In this document: positions 54,521-63,015 of the stretch, piece by piece | Layout of the letters: every line of letters starts with the position of its first letter | How positions within the stretch are numbered: position 1 is the first letter of the stretch | Assembly: GCF_002911665.1 (NCBI RefSeq) | Contig: NZ_MTBP01000002.1 | Coordinates: forward strand, 1,116,001-1,180,000 | DNA from: Actinomadura rubteroloni | GTDB taxonomy: Bacteria > Actinomycetota > Actinomycetes > Streptosporangiales > Streptosporangiaceae | Length of the DNA stretch: 64,000 nucleotides | Reading direction: 5' to 3' | Program-made: the position numbers and the translations under genes | Notes under the pieces: generated by a model | Database searches by the model: none | The model's input: the letters and a program-made list of their open reading frames with translations, nothing else | Told to the model about the DNA's origin: nothing

Positions 54521-56187
54521 CAGCGCGGCGGCGGACCCGGCCGATGCTGCTGGTCGAGCGGCACATCGACGACGACTTCCGTCCCGCCTTCTTCACGGCG
54601 GCGAAATTCCAGCCGGCCGCCCAGTTCCCCGACGATGAGCGTGCGGACGATCTGCAATCCCAGGCTGTTGCTGCTCTCCACGTCGAAGTCCGGCGGCAGG
54701 CCCGCGCCGTCGTCCAGGACGACGACCACGAGCCGCCGCCCGTCGGCGTCGTCGGGGACGGCGCGGCTCGGCGGCCCGCCCTCGCTGCCCGGCCACTCCC
54801 CCCAGACCCGGACGCTCGGCAGCGCCGACCCGGCGGGCGAGGCGTCCGGCGGCGGCCCCTCGCCGTACCGGACGGCGACGACCTCCAGCGTCCCGAACCG
54901 GTCGGCGAGCCCGTGCTCCAGCGCGTTCTGGAGCAGTTCGGTCAGCGCCATCGCCAGCGGCGTCGCGATCTCGGCGGGCAGCACGCCGAAACTGCCCGTC
55001 CGCTTGGGCGCGACCTGGGTCTCGGGCGTCGACACCTCGCCCGCCATCATGATCACCCGGTCGGCGATGTCGTCGAAGTCGATCAGCTCGTCCGGGGTGT
55101 GCGACAGCGTCTCGTGGACGATCGCGATGGACCCGACCCGCCGGACGGCCTCGTCCAGCGCCGCCCGCCCCTCGGGGACGCGCAGCCGCCGCGCCTGGAG
55201 GCGCAGCAGCGCCGCGACGGTCTGGAGGTTGTTCTTGACGCGGTGGTGGATCTCCCGGATCGTCGCGTCCTTGGTCATCAGCTCGCGGTCGCGCCAGCGC
55301 AGTTCGGTGACGTCCCGGCACAGCGCGATCGCCGCGATGCGGTTCCCGCCGACGACCAGCGGGATCGTCCGGATCTGCAGGACCGTCCCGTGCGCCTCGA
55401 CCTCGACCTCGCGCGGCGCGCGTCCCGACAGGACGACGCTCAGCGCCTCCTCCTGCGGCTCCCCGGTGTCGCACAGCCCGGCGGTGACCTCGCCGAGCGA
55501 CGCGCCGACCAGGTCGGCCTGGAACCCGAGCCGCCGGTAGGCCGACTGGGCGTTGGGGCTGGCGTAGGTGACGCGGCCCGCGCGGTCCAGCCGGATCAGC
55601 CCGTCCCCGACGCGCGGGGACCGGACGAGGTTCGGGTCCTCCCCCGGCACCGGGAACCGCCCGTCGGCGATCATCTGGGCGAGGTCGCTGGCGCTCTGGA
55701 GATAGGTCAGTTCGAGCCGCGACGGCGTCCGCGCGGAGCTGAGGTTGGTGCTGCGCTGGATGACGCCGAGCAGCTTCGCGCCGCGCCGGACGGGGATCGA
55801 CTCCTCGCGGACGGGGATGCCGCTCCCCCACTCGGGGTCGCCTTCCCGGACGATCCGGCGCTCGCGCCACGCGACGTCGATGAGCCCGCGCCGTCCGGTC
55901 CGCACGACGCGGCCGACGAGGTCCTCGGAGTAGGCGGTCGGGCCGGTCGTCGGCCGCATCTGGGCGATCGCGACCCAGCCGGGGACGGTGTCGTCGGCGG
56001 GCGCGGGCGCGCGGCGGCGCGGATCCTCCGGCAGCGCGTCGGCGGACCGCAGCGGCACCCACAGCAGCAGGTCCGCGAAGGACAGGTCGGCGAGGAGCTG
56101 CCAGTCCGAGACGAGGGCGTGCAGCCATTCGAGGTCCGCCTCGGTGAGATCGGTATGGTCACGGACCAGATCGCTCAAGGTGGGCAC
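54520..56187 (-). CDS. pdtaS: Sensor histidine kinase PdtaS
   Basis: The 555-residue soluble kinase has an N-terminal GAF-like domain (HALVSDWQLLADLSFADLLL), a central PAS domain (GLIRLDRAGRVTYASPNAQ), a HisKA_2 dimerisation helix (KDATIREIHHRVKNNLQTVA; phospho-acceptor H314 or H315) and a HWE/HATPase domain (MALTELLQNALEHGL, LDDGAGLP). It matches mycobacterial PdtaS domain for domain, and its place beside whiB1 is conserved. The partner PdtaR, an RNA-binding ANTAR regulator, is not in the window. The GTG at 56187 is the family start; the ribosome site is weak. Confidence 0.93.
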   Translation of the reverse strand: MPTLSDLVRDHTDLTEADLEWLHALVSDWQLLADLSFADLLLWVPLRSADALPEDPRRRAPAPADDTVPGWVAIAQMRPTTGPTAYSEDLVGRVVRTGRRGLIDVAWRERRIVREGDPEWGSGIPVREESIPVRRGAKLLGVIQRSTNLSSARTPSRLELTYLQSASDLAQMIADGRFPVPGEDPNLVRSPRVGDGLIRLDRAGRVTYASPNAQSAYRRLGFQADLVGASLGEVTAGLCDTGEPQEEALSVVLSGRAPREVEVEAHGTVLQIRTIPLVVGGNRIAAIALCRDVTELRWRDRELMTKDATIREIHHRVKNNLQTVAALLRLQARRLRVPEGRAALDEAVRRVGSIAIVHETLSHTPDELIDFDDIADRVIMMAGEVSTPETQVAPKRTGSFGVLPAEIATPLAMALTELLQNALEHGLADRFGTLEVVAVRYGEGPPPDASPAGSALPSVRVWGEWPGSEGGPPSRAVPDDADGRRLVVVVLDDGAGLPPDFDVESSNSLGLQIVRTLIVGELGGRLEFRRREEGGTEVVVDVPLDQQHRPGPPPR

Positions 56188-56212
56188 CTTCCCATCATGG
56201 CAGGATGCGGGC

Positions 56213-57385
56213 ATGACCGACGTCACCGATCCGCTCGCCCGGTTCCGCGCCGCCGCGGCCGTCCGCGCCGAGGCGGGGCTGCGCCGCGCGCTGGCGCCCC
56301 GGACGGCCGATCACGACGGCCTCATCGACCTCGCGTCCAACGACTACCTCGGGCTGAACGGCGACCCCCGGCTGGCGGCGGGCGCGGTCGCGGCCGTCCG
56401 GGAGTGGGGGACGGGCTCGACCGGCTCCCGGCTCGTCACCGGGACGACCGCGCTGCACGCCGAACTGGACCGGCGCCTCGCCGCGCTGACGGGCTGCGCG
56501 GCGGGCCTGGTGTTCTCGTCGGGGTTCCTGGCGAACCTCGGGGCGGTCGCGGGCCTCGGCGGCCCCGGCGTGCTGGTCGTGTCGGACCAGGTCAACCACG
56601 CGTCGATCGTGGACGCGTGCCGCTTGTCACGGTCCCGCGTCGTCGTGACGCCGCACCGGGACGCGGCGGCCGTCGCCGAGGTCCTGGCCGCCCGCGAGGA
56701 GGAGCACGCGCTCGTCGTCACCGACGCGGTGTTCTCCGTGGACGGCGACCTGGCCCCCCTCGCCGACCTGCACCGCGCGGCCCGCGCGAACGGCGCCCTG
56801 CTGGTGGTGGACGAGGCGCACGCGCTCGGCGTCGTCGGCCCCGGCGGGCGGGGCGCCGCGCACGCCGCCGGGATCGCCGGGGAGCCCGACGTCGTCCTGA
56901 CCCTCACGCTGTCCAAGTCGCTGGCCGCGCAGGGCGGCGCGGTGCTCGGCGCCCCCGAGGTCATCGAGCACCTGGTCGACACCGGACGGGCGTTCATCTT
57001 CGACACCGGCCTCAACCCGGCCGCCGCCGGTGCCGCGCTCGCCGCGCTGGACGTCCTCGCCGCCGAACCGGACCTGCCCGGCCGCGCGCGGGCCAACGCG
57101 CGGCGCGTCCGGGACCTCGCCCGCGCCGCGGGCCTGGCCACCGCCGACCCGGCCGCCGCGGTCGTCCCGGTCTTCCTCGGCGAACCGCACGCCGCGCTGG
57201 ACGCCCAGCGGATCTGCCGCGACCACGGCGCCCGCGTCGGCTGCTTCCGTCCGCCGTCGGTGCCCAAGGGACGCGCGTGCCTGCGCGTCACGGCCCGTGC
57301 GACGCTCGGGGAGGCGGATTTCACGACACTCGCGGACGCCCTTCGCGCCGTGGCACGTTCTACCGGCCGTAGTCTGCACACGTAA
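56213..57385 (+). CDS. bioF: 8-amino-7-oxononanoate synthase
   Basis: BioF condenses pimeloyl-ACP/CoA with alanine, the first ring-forming step of biotin synthesis. The 390-residue PLP enzyme has LASNDYLGLNGDP, WGTGSTGSRLVTG, VVDEAHALGVVG with D200 and H203, and the cofactor lysine K235 in LTLSKSLAAQGG. The ATG is only 25 bases from the start of pdtaS on the other strand. The BioA aminotransferase that normally follows is absent from the window. Glycine C-acetyltransferase is a family alternative, made unlikely by the bioB/bioD neighbours. Confidence 0.93.
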   Translation: MTDVTDPLARFRAAAAVRAEAGLRRALAPRTADHDGLIDLASNDYLGLNGDPRLAAGAVAAVREWGTGSTGSRLVTGTTALHAELDRRLAALTGCAAGLVFSSGFLANLGAVAGLGGPGVLVVSDQVNHASIVDACRLSRSRVVVTPHRDAAAVAEVLAAREEEHALVVTDAVFSVDGDLAPLADLHRAARANGALLVVDEAHALGVVGPGGRGAAHAAGIAGEPDVVLTLTLSKSLAAQGGAVLGAPEVIEHLVDTGRAFIFDTGLNPAAAGAALAALDVLAAEPDLPGRARANARRVRDLARAAGLATADPAAAVVPVFLGEPHAALDAQRICRDHGARVGCFRPPSVPKGRACLRVTARATLGEADFTTLADALRAVARSTGRSLHT

Positions 57386-57421
57386 CATCGGGAGAACCGG
57401 TGATGAACGTGAGGAGAGACC

Positions 57422-58231
57422 GTGACGGAGGTCAGAGGCGGCGGCCCCCGGCACGGGGACGGCGCGCAACACCCCTACGACCGCGCCGCGCTCGCGGACC
57501 TGGGCAAGCACCACACCCCGTCCGCGCCGCGCATCCCCAAGTACTACAAGCTGAAAGAGCTGCTGGTCGAGCTGATCCAGTCGCTCCCGGCCGGCAGCCC
57601 GCTGCCGCCTGAGCGGACTCTCGCGGAGAAGTACGAGACGTCCCGGACGACCGTCCGGCAGGCCCTCGCCGAACTCGTCGTGGAGGGACGCCTCCAGCGC
57701 ATCCAGGGCAAGGGCACGTTCGTCGCCAAGCCGAAGGTCGCGCAGGAACTCCAGCTCGTCTCCTACACCGAGGACATGCGCCACCACGGCCTGCGTCCCG
57801 AGACCCGCATCCTGGAGATCGGCTACGTCAGCGCGGACGAGCGGCTGGCGGCGCTGCTGGCGATCCGTCCCGGCGGCCGGGTGCTGCGCATCCACCGGCT
57901 CCGGCTCGCCGACGGCGAGGCCATGTCCATCGACACCTCGCACCTGCCCGCCCGCCGCTTCCCGGGCCTGCGCCGCGAACTCCCCCGGCACCGCTCGCTC
58001 TACGAAACGCTCGCGACGGCGTACGACGTCCACCTCGCCGAGGCCGAGGAGACGATCGAGACCGTCCTCGCGACCCCGCACGACGCCCAGCTCCTCGCGG
58101 TGGACGTCGGCCTTCCTCTTCTTCTTCTCTCCCGCCACGCCGTGGATTCCACCGGCCAGCCCGTCGAATGGGCACAATCGCTTTATCGCGGCGACCGCTA
58201 CAAGTTCATCACGCGCCTCCGCCGCGACTGA
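57422..58231 (+). CDS. dasR: GntR-family regulator, DasR orthologue
   Basis: The 269-residue HutC-subfamily GntR regulator has a winged helix ([40 protein letters not shown]) and a UTRA effector domain ([52 protein letters not shown]). These segments match Streptomyces DasR almost position by position. DasR is the global repressor that responds to glucosamine-6-phosphate and controls chitin and N-acetylglucosamine use and antibiotic genes. The first 35 residues are a variable extension. The GTG is preceded by GAGGAGAG. Confidence 0.92.
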   Translation: MTEVRGGGPRHGDGAQHPYDRAALADLGKHHTPSAPRIPKYYKLKELLVELIQSLPAGSPLPPERTLAEKYETSRTTVRQALAELVVEGRLQRIQGKGTFVAKPKVAQELQLVSYTEDMRHHGLRPETRILEIGYVSADERLAALLAIRPGGRVLRIHRLRLADGEAMSIDTSHLPARRFPGLRRELPRHRSLYETLATAYDVHLAEAEETIETVLATPHDAQLLAVDVGLPLLLLSRHAVDSTGQPVEWAQSLYRGDRYKFITRLRRD

Positions 58232-58326
58232 CGTCCTTCATCGGACGGCACGTCACAGAGCGCGACGAGATCCCACGTTCTGGGTACGCTCGTCTCAACC
58301 CGACCCTACGATGACGGGAGCAGATC

Positions 58327-59004
58327 GTGAGGGAGGAGTCACCTAAAGTGACAAAAGTGAAAATTCAGGAATATGAGGCGACGCTCCCGGACTCATTGCA
58401 CAAGCTATGGGTCAGCGGCGAACTCCACGACATCCTTCACCTCCCCGACGAAGGCCCCCGAGTCGAGATCATCGGAGGAGAGATCGTCGTGTCCCCCGCC
58501 GCCGCGCTTCGCCACAACTTCATCGTCGGCCGGATCGCTGAAACGCTGCGCCGCGCGAAAGACCATCGCGACGAGTTCCCCTGGACCACTGATCAGAACA
58601 CCGGGCTGACCATCGGGGAGGCGCTGGAAGAGTACATTCCCGACCTCGTCGTCTTGGACGAGGAGGTTCTCGACACGGCCAACGAGACGGGCGAGAACAT
58701 CCTCACCCCGGACCAGATCGAACTCGTCGTCGAGGTCACGTCGCAACGGAACGCCAAGAACGACCGCCCTCGCCCGTCGGGTTCGCGGACGAAGAGCAAG
58801 TGGGTCAGCTACGCCCGCGCCGGCATTCCTTACTACCTGCTGATCGACCGTGACCCGAAAATCGCCCGGACGATCTTGTACTCGGTTCCCGACGGTGGCG
58901 TCGGCGCATACCTCCACTCCGAGGAGTGGGAGTTCGGCAAGACGATCCACCTGCCCGAGCCGTTCGACATCGACATCGACACGAGCAAGTGGACGACCTG
59001 GTGA
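58327..59004 (+). CDS. Uma2-family (DUF820) putative restriction-fold endonuclease
   Basis: The 225-residue protein is a Uma2-family PD-(D/E)xK fold: the N-terminal GPRVEIIGGEIVVSP, the central IPDLVVLDEE with the metal aspartate, IELVVEVTSQRNAKND with glutamate and the final YARAGIPYYLLID. These abundant actinobacterial proteins have no settled function. Codon use is visibly less GC-biased than in neighbours, suggesting acquisition. Two starts are possible: GTG 58327 (GGGAG ahead) or GTG 58348 (GGGAGGAG ahead). It overlaps the next gene as GTGA. Confidence 0.85.
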   Translation: MREESPKVTKVKIQEYEATLPDSLHKLWVSGELHDILHLPDEGPRVEIIGGEIVVSPAAALRHNFIVGRIAETLRRAKDHRDEFPWTTDQNTGLTIGEALEEYIPDLVVLDEEVLDTANETGENILTPDQIELVVEVTSQRNAKNDRPRPSGSRTKSKWVSYARAGIPYYLLIDRDPKIARTILYSVPDGGVGAYLHSEEWEFGKTIHLPEPFDIDIDTSKWTTW

Positions 59005-59195
59005 GCGACGGCCCGGACATGAAGAGCTACAAGATCAGGTTCACGGGTGACACGAGGGTCCTTCTTCCGGACGAGCCCTTCAACATGTTCGCGTCCGGGG
59101 AGCTTCACGACTATCTGCGGATGCCCCACGACGGCACCCGCGTAGAGATCATCGGCGGCGTCATCCACGTGTCGTCGTACGGCGACGAGGACTGA
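59001..59195 (+). CDS. Truncated Uma2-like protein (N-terminal fragment)
   Basis: The 64-residue product from GTG 59001 (or ATG 59019) contains ASGELHDYLRMPHDGTRVEI and IGGVIHVSS, which copies the N-terminal segment SGELHDILHLPDEGPRVEII-GGEIVVSP of the upstream Uma2 protein. It then stops, lacking the whole catalytic half. It is therefore a partial duplicate that may be a relic or a regulatory partner. It is translationally coupled to the full-length gene and followed by a strong terminator. Confidence 0.75.
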   Translation: MSDGPDMKSYKIRFTGDTRVLLPDEPFNMFASGELHDYLRMPHDGTRVEIIGGVIHVSSYGDED

Positions 59196-59200
59196 CTCAT

Positions 59201-59237
59201 GACGGCCCGTCCCGCGGCGCGGGCGGGACGGGCCGTC
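59201..59237. terminator. Strong bidirectional terminator
   Basis: GACGGCCCGTCCCGC (59201-59215) and GCGGGACGGGCCGTC (59223-59237) form a perfect 15-base stem with a seven-base loop between the convergent Uma2 pair and bioB. Confidence 0.85.
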
Positions 59238-59248
59238 CAAGTGCGGGG

Positions 59249-60244
59249 TCAGAGGGTCTTGGACAGGGCCTTGATGGGCATTTCGAGTTCGGTCAGCAGT
59301 TCCAGGTCCTGCTCGGCGGGACGGCCCAGCGTCGTCAGGTAGTTGCCGACGATCACCGCGTTGATGCCGCCGAGCATCCCCTCGCGGGTGCCGAAGTCGC
59401 CGAGCGTCAGCTCGCGCCCGCCCGCGTAGCGCAGGATCGTCCGGGGCAGCGCCAGCCGGAACGCGCCGATCGTCTTCAGCGCCTCCGCGCCCTCCACCAG
59501 CGGACGGTCCGCGAACGGCGTGCCCGGACGCGGCGTCAGGAAGTTCAGCGGCACCTCGTCGGGCTCCAGCTCGGCGAGCTGCCCGGCGAACTCGGCGCGC
59601 TGCTCGCGCGTCTCGCCCATGCCGATGATGCCGCCGCAGCACACCTCCATGCCGGCGTCCTTCACCATCCGCAGCGTGTCCCAGCGCTCCTCCCACGAAT
59701 GCGTGGTGACGACGTTCGGGAAGTGCGACCGGGCGGTCTCCAGGTTGTGGTTGTAGCGGTGGACGCCCATCGCCGCCAGCTCGTCCACCTGCTCCTGCGT
59801 CAGCATCCCGAGCGAGCACGCGATGTTGATGTCCACGGCCGCGTTGATCGCCGCGACGCCCTCGCGGACCTGGTTCATCAGCCGCTCGTCCGGGCCGCGC
59901 ACCGCCGCGACGATGCAGAACTCGGTCGCGCCGGTCTTCGCGGTCTCCTTCGCCGCCTCCACCAGCTCGGGGATGTTCAGCCACACCGCCCGGACGGGCG
60001 ACTGGAACGTGCCGGACTGGGAGCAGAAGTGGCAGTCCTCCGGGCAGCCGCCGGTCTTCAGCGAGACGATGCCCTCCACCTCGACCTCGGGGCCGCACCA
60101 GCGCATCCGGACGTCGTGGGCGAGCGCGAGGAGGTCCTTCAGCCGGTCGTCGGGGAGGTTGAGGCAGTCGAGCACCTGGGACGCGGACAGGCCGCGGCCC
60201 TCGTCGAGCACCTGGCGGCGGGCGACGTCGAGGATGTCGGTCAC
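59249..60244 (-). CDS. bioB: Biotin synthase
   Basis: This radical-SAM enzyme inserts sulfur into dethiobiotin. The 331-residue sequence has the cluster motif [13 protein letters not shown] near residue 65, [14 protein letters not shown], and the C-terminal family region [17 protein letters not shown] [16 protein letters not shown]. The GTG at 60244 overlaps the bioD stop and has AAGGAG five bases ahead. Longer frames upstream are bioD shadow. The BsaP accessory protein encoded two genes upstream should support its cluster. Confidence 0.96.
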   Translation of the reverse strand: MTDILDVARRQVLDEGRGLSASQVLDCLNLPDDRLKDLLALAHDVRMRWCGPEVEVEGIVSLKTGGCPEDCHFCSQSGTFQSPVRAVWLNIPELVEAAKETAKTGATEFCIVAAVRGPDERLMNQVREGVAAINAAVDINIACSLGMLTQEQVDELAAMGVHRYNHNLETARSHFPNVVTTHSWEERWDTLRMVKDAGMEVCCGGIIGMGETREQRAEFAGQLAELEPDEVPLNFLTPRPGTPFADRPLVEGAEALKTIGAFRLALPRTILRYAGGRELTLGDFGTREGMLGGINAVIVGNYLTTLGRPAEQDLELLTELEMPIKALSKTL

Positions 60245-60975
60245 GGGATCTCCTTCTGGGGCAGACCGTGGGCGGCGTGGAACGCCACGGGGTCGAACGC
60301 TCCGCCGAACGCCGGGGCTAGGCCCCCGCGGGCGGCGAGCAGGAACTCGGCCGGGTCGAGCGCCCCCGCGCCCGCGGGCAGCGCCCCGGCGAGCGGACGG
60401 GCGGCGATCGTCTCCAGGTCGCGCAGGTTGCCGCGCATGGCGAGGTCCGGGTCGTCCGGCCACGCCCCGACGACGACCCCGGCGAGCTGGACGCCGCGGT
60501 GCGCGAGCGCCTCCAGCGTCAGCGCGGTGTGGTTGAGCGTCCCGAGGCCGGGCCGGGTGACGACCAGGACGGCCGCGCCGAGCCACCGCGCGAGGTCGGC
60601 GATGGTGCGGCCCTCGTCGTCGTAGCGGACGAGCAGCCCGCCCGCGCCCTCCACCAGCACCAGGGACCGGGACGCGGCGAGCGTCCCGACCTCCCCGGCG
60701 ACCTCGGGCAGCCGCACCGGGGGGAGGCCCGCGTGCCGCGCCGCCGCCGCGGGCGACAGCGGGTCGGGGAAGCGGGCGCACTCGTGCAGGTCGGTGACGC
60801 CGGCGAGCCGCCGGACGTCGTCGAGATCGCCGGGCTCACCGGGCTCGACGCCGGTCTGGCCGGGCTTCACCACCGCCACCGAGGCCCCACGCGCCGCCGC
60901 CAGCGCGGCCAGCGCGGCGGTGACGACGGTCTTCCCGACTCCGGTACAGGTACCGGTCACCACGAGCACACTCAC
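60241..60975 (-). CDS. bioD: Dethiobiotin synthetase
   Basis: BioD makes dethiobiotin from DAPA, CO2 and ATP. The 244-residue P-loop enzyme has [28 protein letters not shown] and [16 protein letters not shown]. The GTG at 60975 gives the usual N-terminus but has no Shine-Dalgarno; a -10-like TAGTGT lies seven bases before it, so a leaderless transcript is possible. A GTG at 60984 is an alternative. The frame continues upstream without conservation. Confidence 0.92.
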   Translation of the reverse strand: MSVLVVTGTCTGVGKTVVTAALAALAAARGASVAVVKPGQTGVEPGEPGDLDDVRRLAGVTDLHECARFPDPLSPAAAARHAGLPPVRLPEVAGEVGTLAASRSLVLVEGAGGLLVRYDDEGRTIADLARWLGAAVLVVTRPGLGTLNHTALTLEALAHRGVQLAGVVVGAWPDDPDLAMRGNLRDLETIAARPLAGALPAGAGALDPAEFLLAARGGLAPAFGGAFDPVAFHAAHGLPQKEIP

Positions 60976-61050
60976 GTGCGGCACACTAGCGTGCGCCCCT
61001 AAACCGCTGTCGCTGCCGGATCCCACAGTGTTGGAGGCCCGGACTTTGTA

Positions 61051-61239
61051 TCAGCCGCGCGTCTCGCCGTGCTCGGAGCAGCGGGCCGTCCAGCCGAGCG
61101 GCGTCACCTGGACGATCATGCGGCGGCGGCACGCCGGGCAGTAGCGCGGCGGCTCCATCGCGCGGGCGGCGCGGCACGCGTCGTGCGGGCCGTCGGCGTC
61201 CGGAGTGCCGCAGCGGTCGCAGTAGGTCGTCGTCTCCAC
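61051..61239 (-). CDS. bsaP: Biotin synthase auxiliary protein BsaP
   Basis: The 62-residue protein has two zinc- or iron-binding cysteine pairs: TYCDRCGTP and [10 protein letters not shown], plus isolated cysteines and [22 protein letters not shown]. This pattern is that of BsaP, the small actinobacterial protein that keeps biotin synthase active and is encoded next to bioB in mycobacteria (Rv1590). Start is GTG at 61239. It lies 75 bases upstream of bioD on the same strand. Confidence 0.9.
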   Translation of the reverse strand: METTTYCDRCGTPDADGPHDACRAARAMEPPRYCPACRRRMIVQVTPLGWTARCSEHGETRG

Positions 61240-61254
61240 GGCGGCACCCTACTC

Positions 61255-61467
61255 TTACTCGATCACCGCGAGCAGGTCGCCCGCCTGGACCTGGGCGCCC
61301 GCGACGACGGCGAGCCGCGTGACCACGCCCGGCCCCTCCGCCTGCACGGGGATCTCCATCTTCATCGACTCCAGCAGGACGAGGGTGTCGCCCTCGTTGA
61401 CACGCTCGCCCTCGGCGACCGTGACCTCCAGCAGCTTCGCCACCATCTCCGCGCGGACCTCGGTCAC
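61255..61467 (-). CDS. Free biotin carboxyl carrier protein, TB7.3-like
   Basis: The 70-residue protein is a lone biotinyl domain with the ESMKMEIPV motif; K36 is the biotin attachment site. Length and sequence match mycobacterial TB7.3 (Rv3221c), which is also encoded near whiB1 and pdtaS. Its carboxylase partner is uncertain, but the biotin-carboxylase-like gene directly upstream is an obvious candidate. AAGGGAG precedes the GTG at 61467. Confidence 0.93.
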   Translation of the reverse strand: MTEVRAEMVAKLLEVTVAEGERVNEGDTLVLLESMKMEIPVQAEGPGVVTRLAVVAGAQVQAGDLLAVIE

Positions 61468-61517
61468 GGCGGGCTCCCTTCTCCATCGCAAGTGCCGCCC
61501 GGCGGGGGCGGCGCCGG

Positions 61518-62855
61518 TCAGGCGTCCCGCATCCGTCCGACGAGCGCGGTGTCGTGGCCGCCGTCCCGGAACTCGGGACGGTCGAGCAGTTCGAGGTAGA
61601 ACGGGATGTTGGAGCGCGGCCCCTCGACGCGGAACGCGCCGAGCGCGGCACGCGCCCGTTCCAGGGCCGCCGGACGGTCGGCGGCGTGGACGCAGAGCTG
61701 CGCCATGAGCAGGTCGTAGACGGGCGAGACCGCGCCGCCCTCGGCGTATCCGGCGTCGACGCGGATGCCGTCGCCGACCGGCTCCTCCCACACCCGGACG
61801 CGGCCCGGGCCGGGCAGGAAGCACTTGGGGTCCTCGGCGTAGATCCGGAACGCCAGCGCGTGGCCGCGCGGCGCGGTGCCGGTGAACGTGACGGGCTCGT
61901 CCGCGGCGACCCGGAGCTGCTGTTCGACCAGGTCGATGCCGGTGACCAGCTCGGTGACGGGATGCTCGGCGGACAGGCTCGCGCCCAGCTCCAGGAAGTA
62001 GAACTCGCGGGCGGCGGGCGCGACGAGGAACTCGACCGTCCCGGCGCCCCGGTAGCCGACGGCCTCGCCCGCGCGGACGGCCGCGTCCGCCATCCGGGCG
62101 CGCAGTTCGGCGTCCAGCGCGGGCGACGGGGACTCGCCGACGAGCTTCTGGTGCCGGCGCTGCACCGAGCAGTCGCGGTCGCCGAGGGCGACGACGGTGC
62201 CGTCCGCGAGCCCGAGGATCTGGATCTCGACGTGCCGCGCGCCGGTGACGAACCGTTCCAGCAGGATGTCGGAGCCGTCGAAGAACCGCTCGGCGCGGCT
62301 GCGGGCGGTGCGGTAGGCGGCGCGCAGGGCGTCCTCGGCGTGCGCGGCGCCCATCCCGACGCCGCCGCCGCCCGCCGCGGCCTTGACCATGACGGGGTAG
62401 CCGATCCGCTCGGCCTCCTCGACGGCGGTGTCCTCGTCCGGGACGGGCTCCCAGACGCCGGGGCAGACCGGGACGCCCGCCTCCTTCATGAGGTTCCGCG
62501 CGTTGATCTTGTCGCGCATCCGGGCGATGGCGAGCGGCGGCGCGCCGATCCAGCCGAGGCCCCGGTCGGCGACGGCGCGGGCGAACGCGGCGTTCTCGGC
62601 GAGGAACCCGTAGCCGGGGTGGATCGCCTGCGCGTTGGTGCGGCGCGCGGCCTCCAGGATCGCGGCGCCGTCGAGGTAGCTGCGCGACGGGTCGGCGGAC
62701 CCGATGAGGATCGCCTCGTCGGCCTCGGCGACGAACGGCGTCTCCGCGTCGGCCTCGGAGTACACCGCGACGGCCTTCAGCCCCATCGCGCGCACGGTGT
62801 GGACGACCCGGCTGGCGATCTGGCCGCGGTTCGCCACGAGGACGGACTCGAACAC
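61518..62855 (-). CDS. Biotin carboxylase-like ATP-grasp protein with altered active site
   Basis: The 445-residue protein has the full biotin carboxylase architecture: LVANRGQIASRVV, AIHPGYGFLAEN, ATP-grasp domain with VKAAAGGGGVGMG, RDCSVQRRHQK and C-terminal GIRVDAGYAEG. But the active-site strand that reads EMNxRxQVEHPVTE in real carboxylases is ELGASLSAEHPVTE here: positions equivalent to E. coli N290, R292 and Q294 are G291, S293 and S295. The glycine loop also has V166 for the usual R or K. It may be degenerate or use a different acceptor. GTG at 62855 with GAGGGAG ahead. Confidence 0.85.
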   Translation of the reverse strand: MFESVLVANRGQIASRVVHTVRAMGLKAVAVYSEADAETPFVAEADEAILIGSADPSRSYLDGAAILEAARRTNAQAIHPGYGFLAENAAFARAVADRGLGWIGAPPLAIARMRDKINARNLMKEAGVPVCPGVWEPVPDEDTAVEEAERIGYPVMVKAAAGGGGVGMGAAHAEDALRAAYRTARSRAERFFDGSDILLERFVTGARHVEIQILGLADGTVVALGDRDCSVQRRHQKLVGESPSPALDAELRARMADAAVRAGEAVGYRGAGTVEFLVAPAAREFYFLELGASLSAEHPVTELVTGIDLVEQQLRVAADEPVTFTGTAPRGHALAFRIYAEDPKCFLPGPGRVRVWEEPVGDGIRVDAGYAEGGAVSPVYDLLMAQLCVHAADRPAALERARAALGAFRVEGPRSNIPFYLELLDRPEFRDGGHDTALVGRMRDA

Positions 62856-63015
62856 GGAAACGGCTCCCTCTCGTCTGCCGGCAGGTCTTCGCGCCGAGAT
62901 TAGCCCGGTCCGGGCCGCCCCGGCGGCGGCGCGGACGACAAATACCCGCGCGTGGTTTTGTCGGTACCCGCCCTTCACCCGGCACACCCCGGCGCGACGG
63001 ACATGCCGGTCGGTG

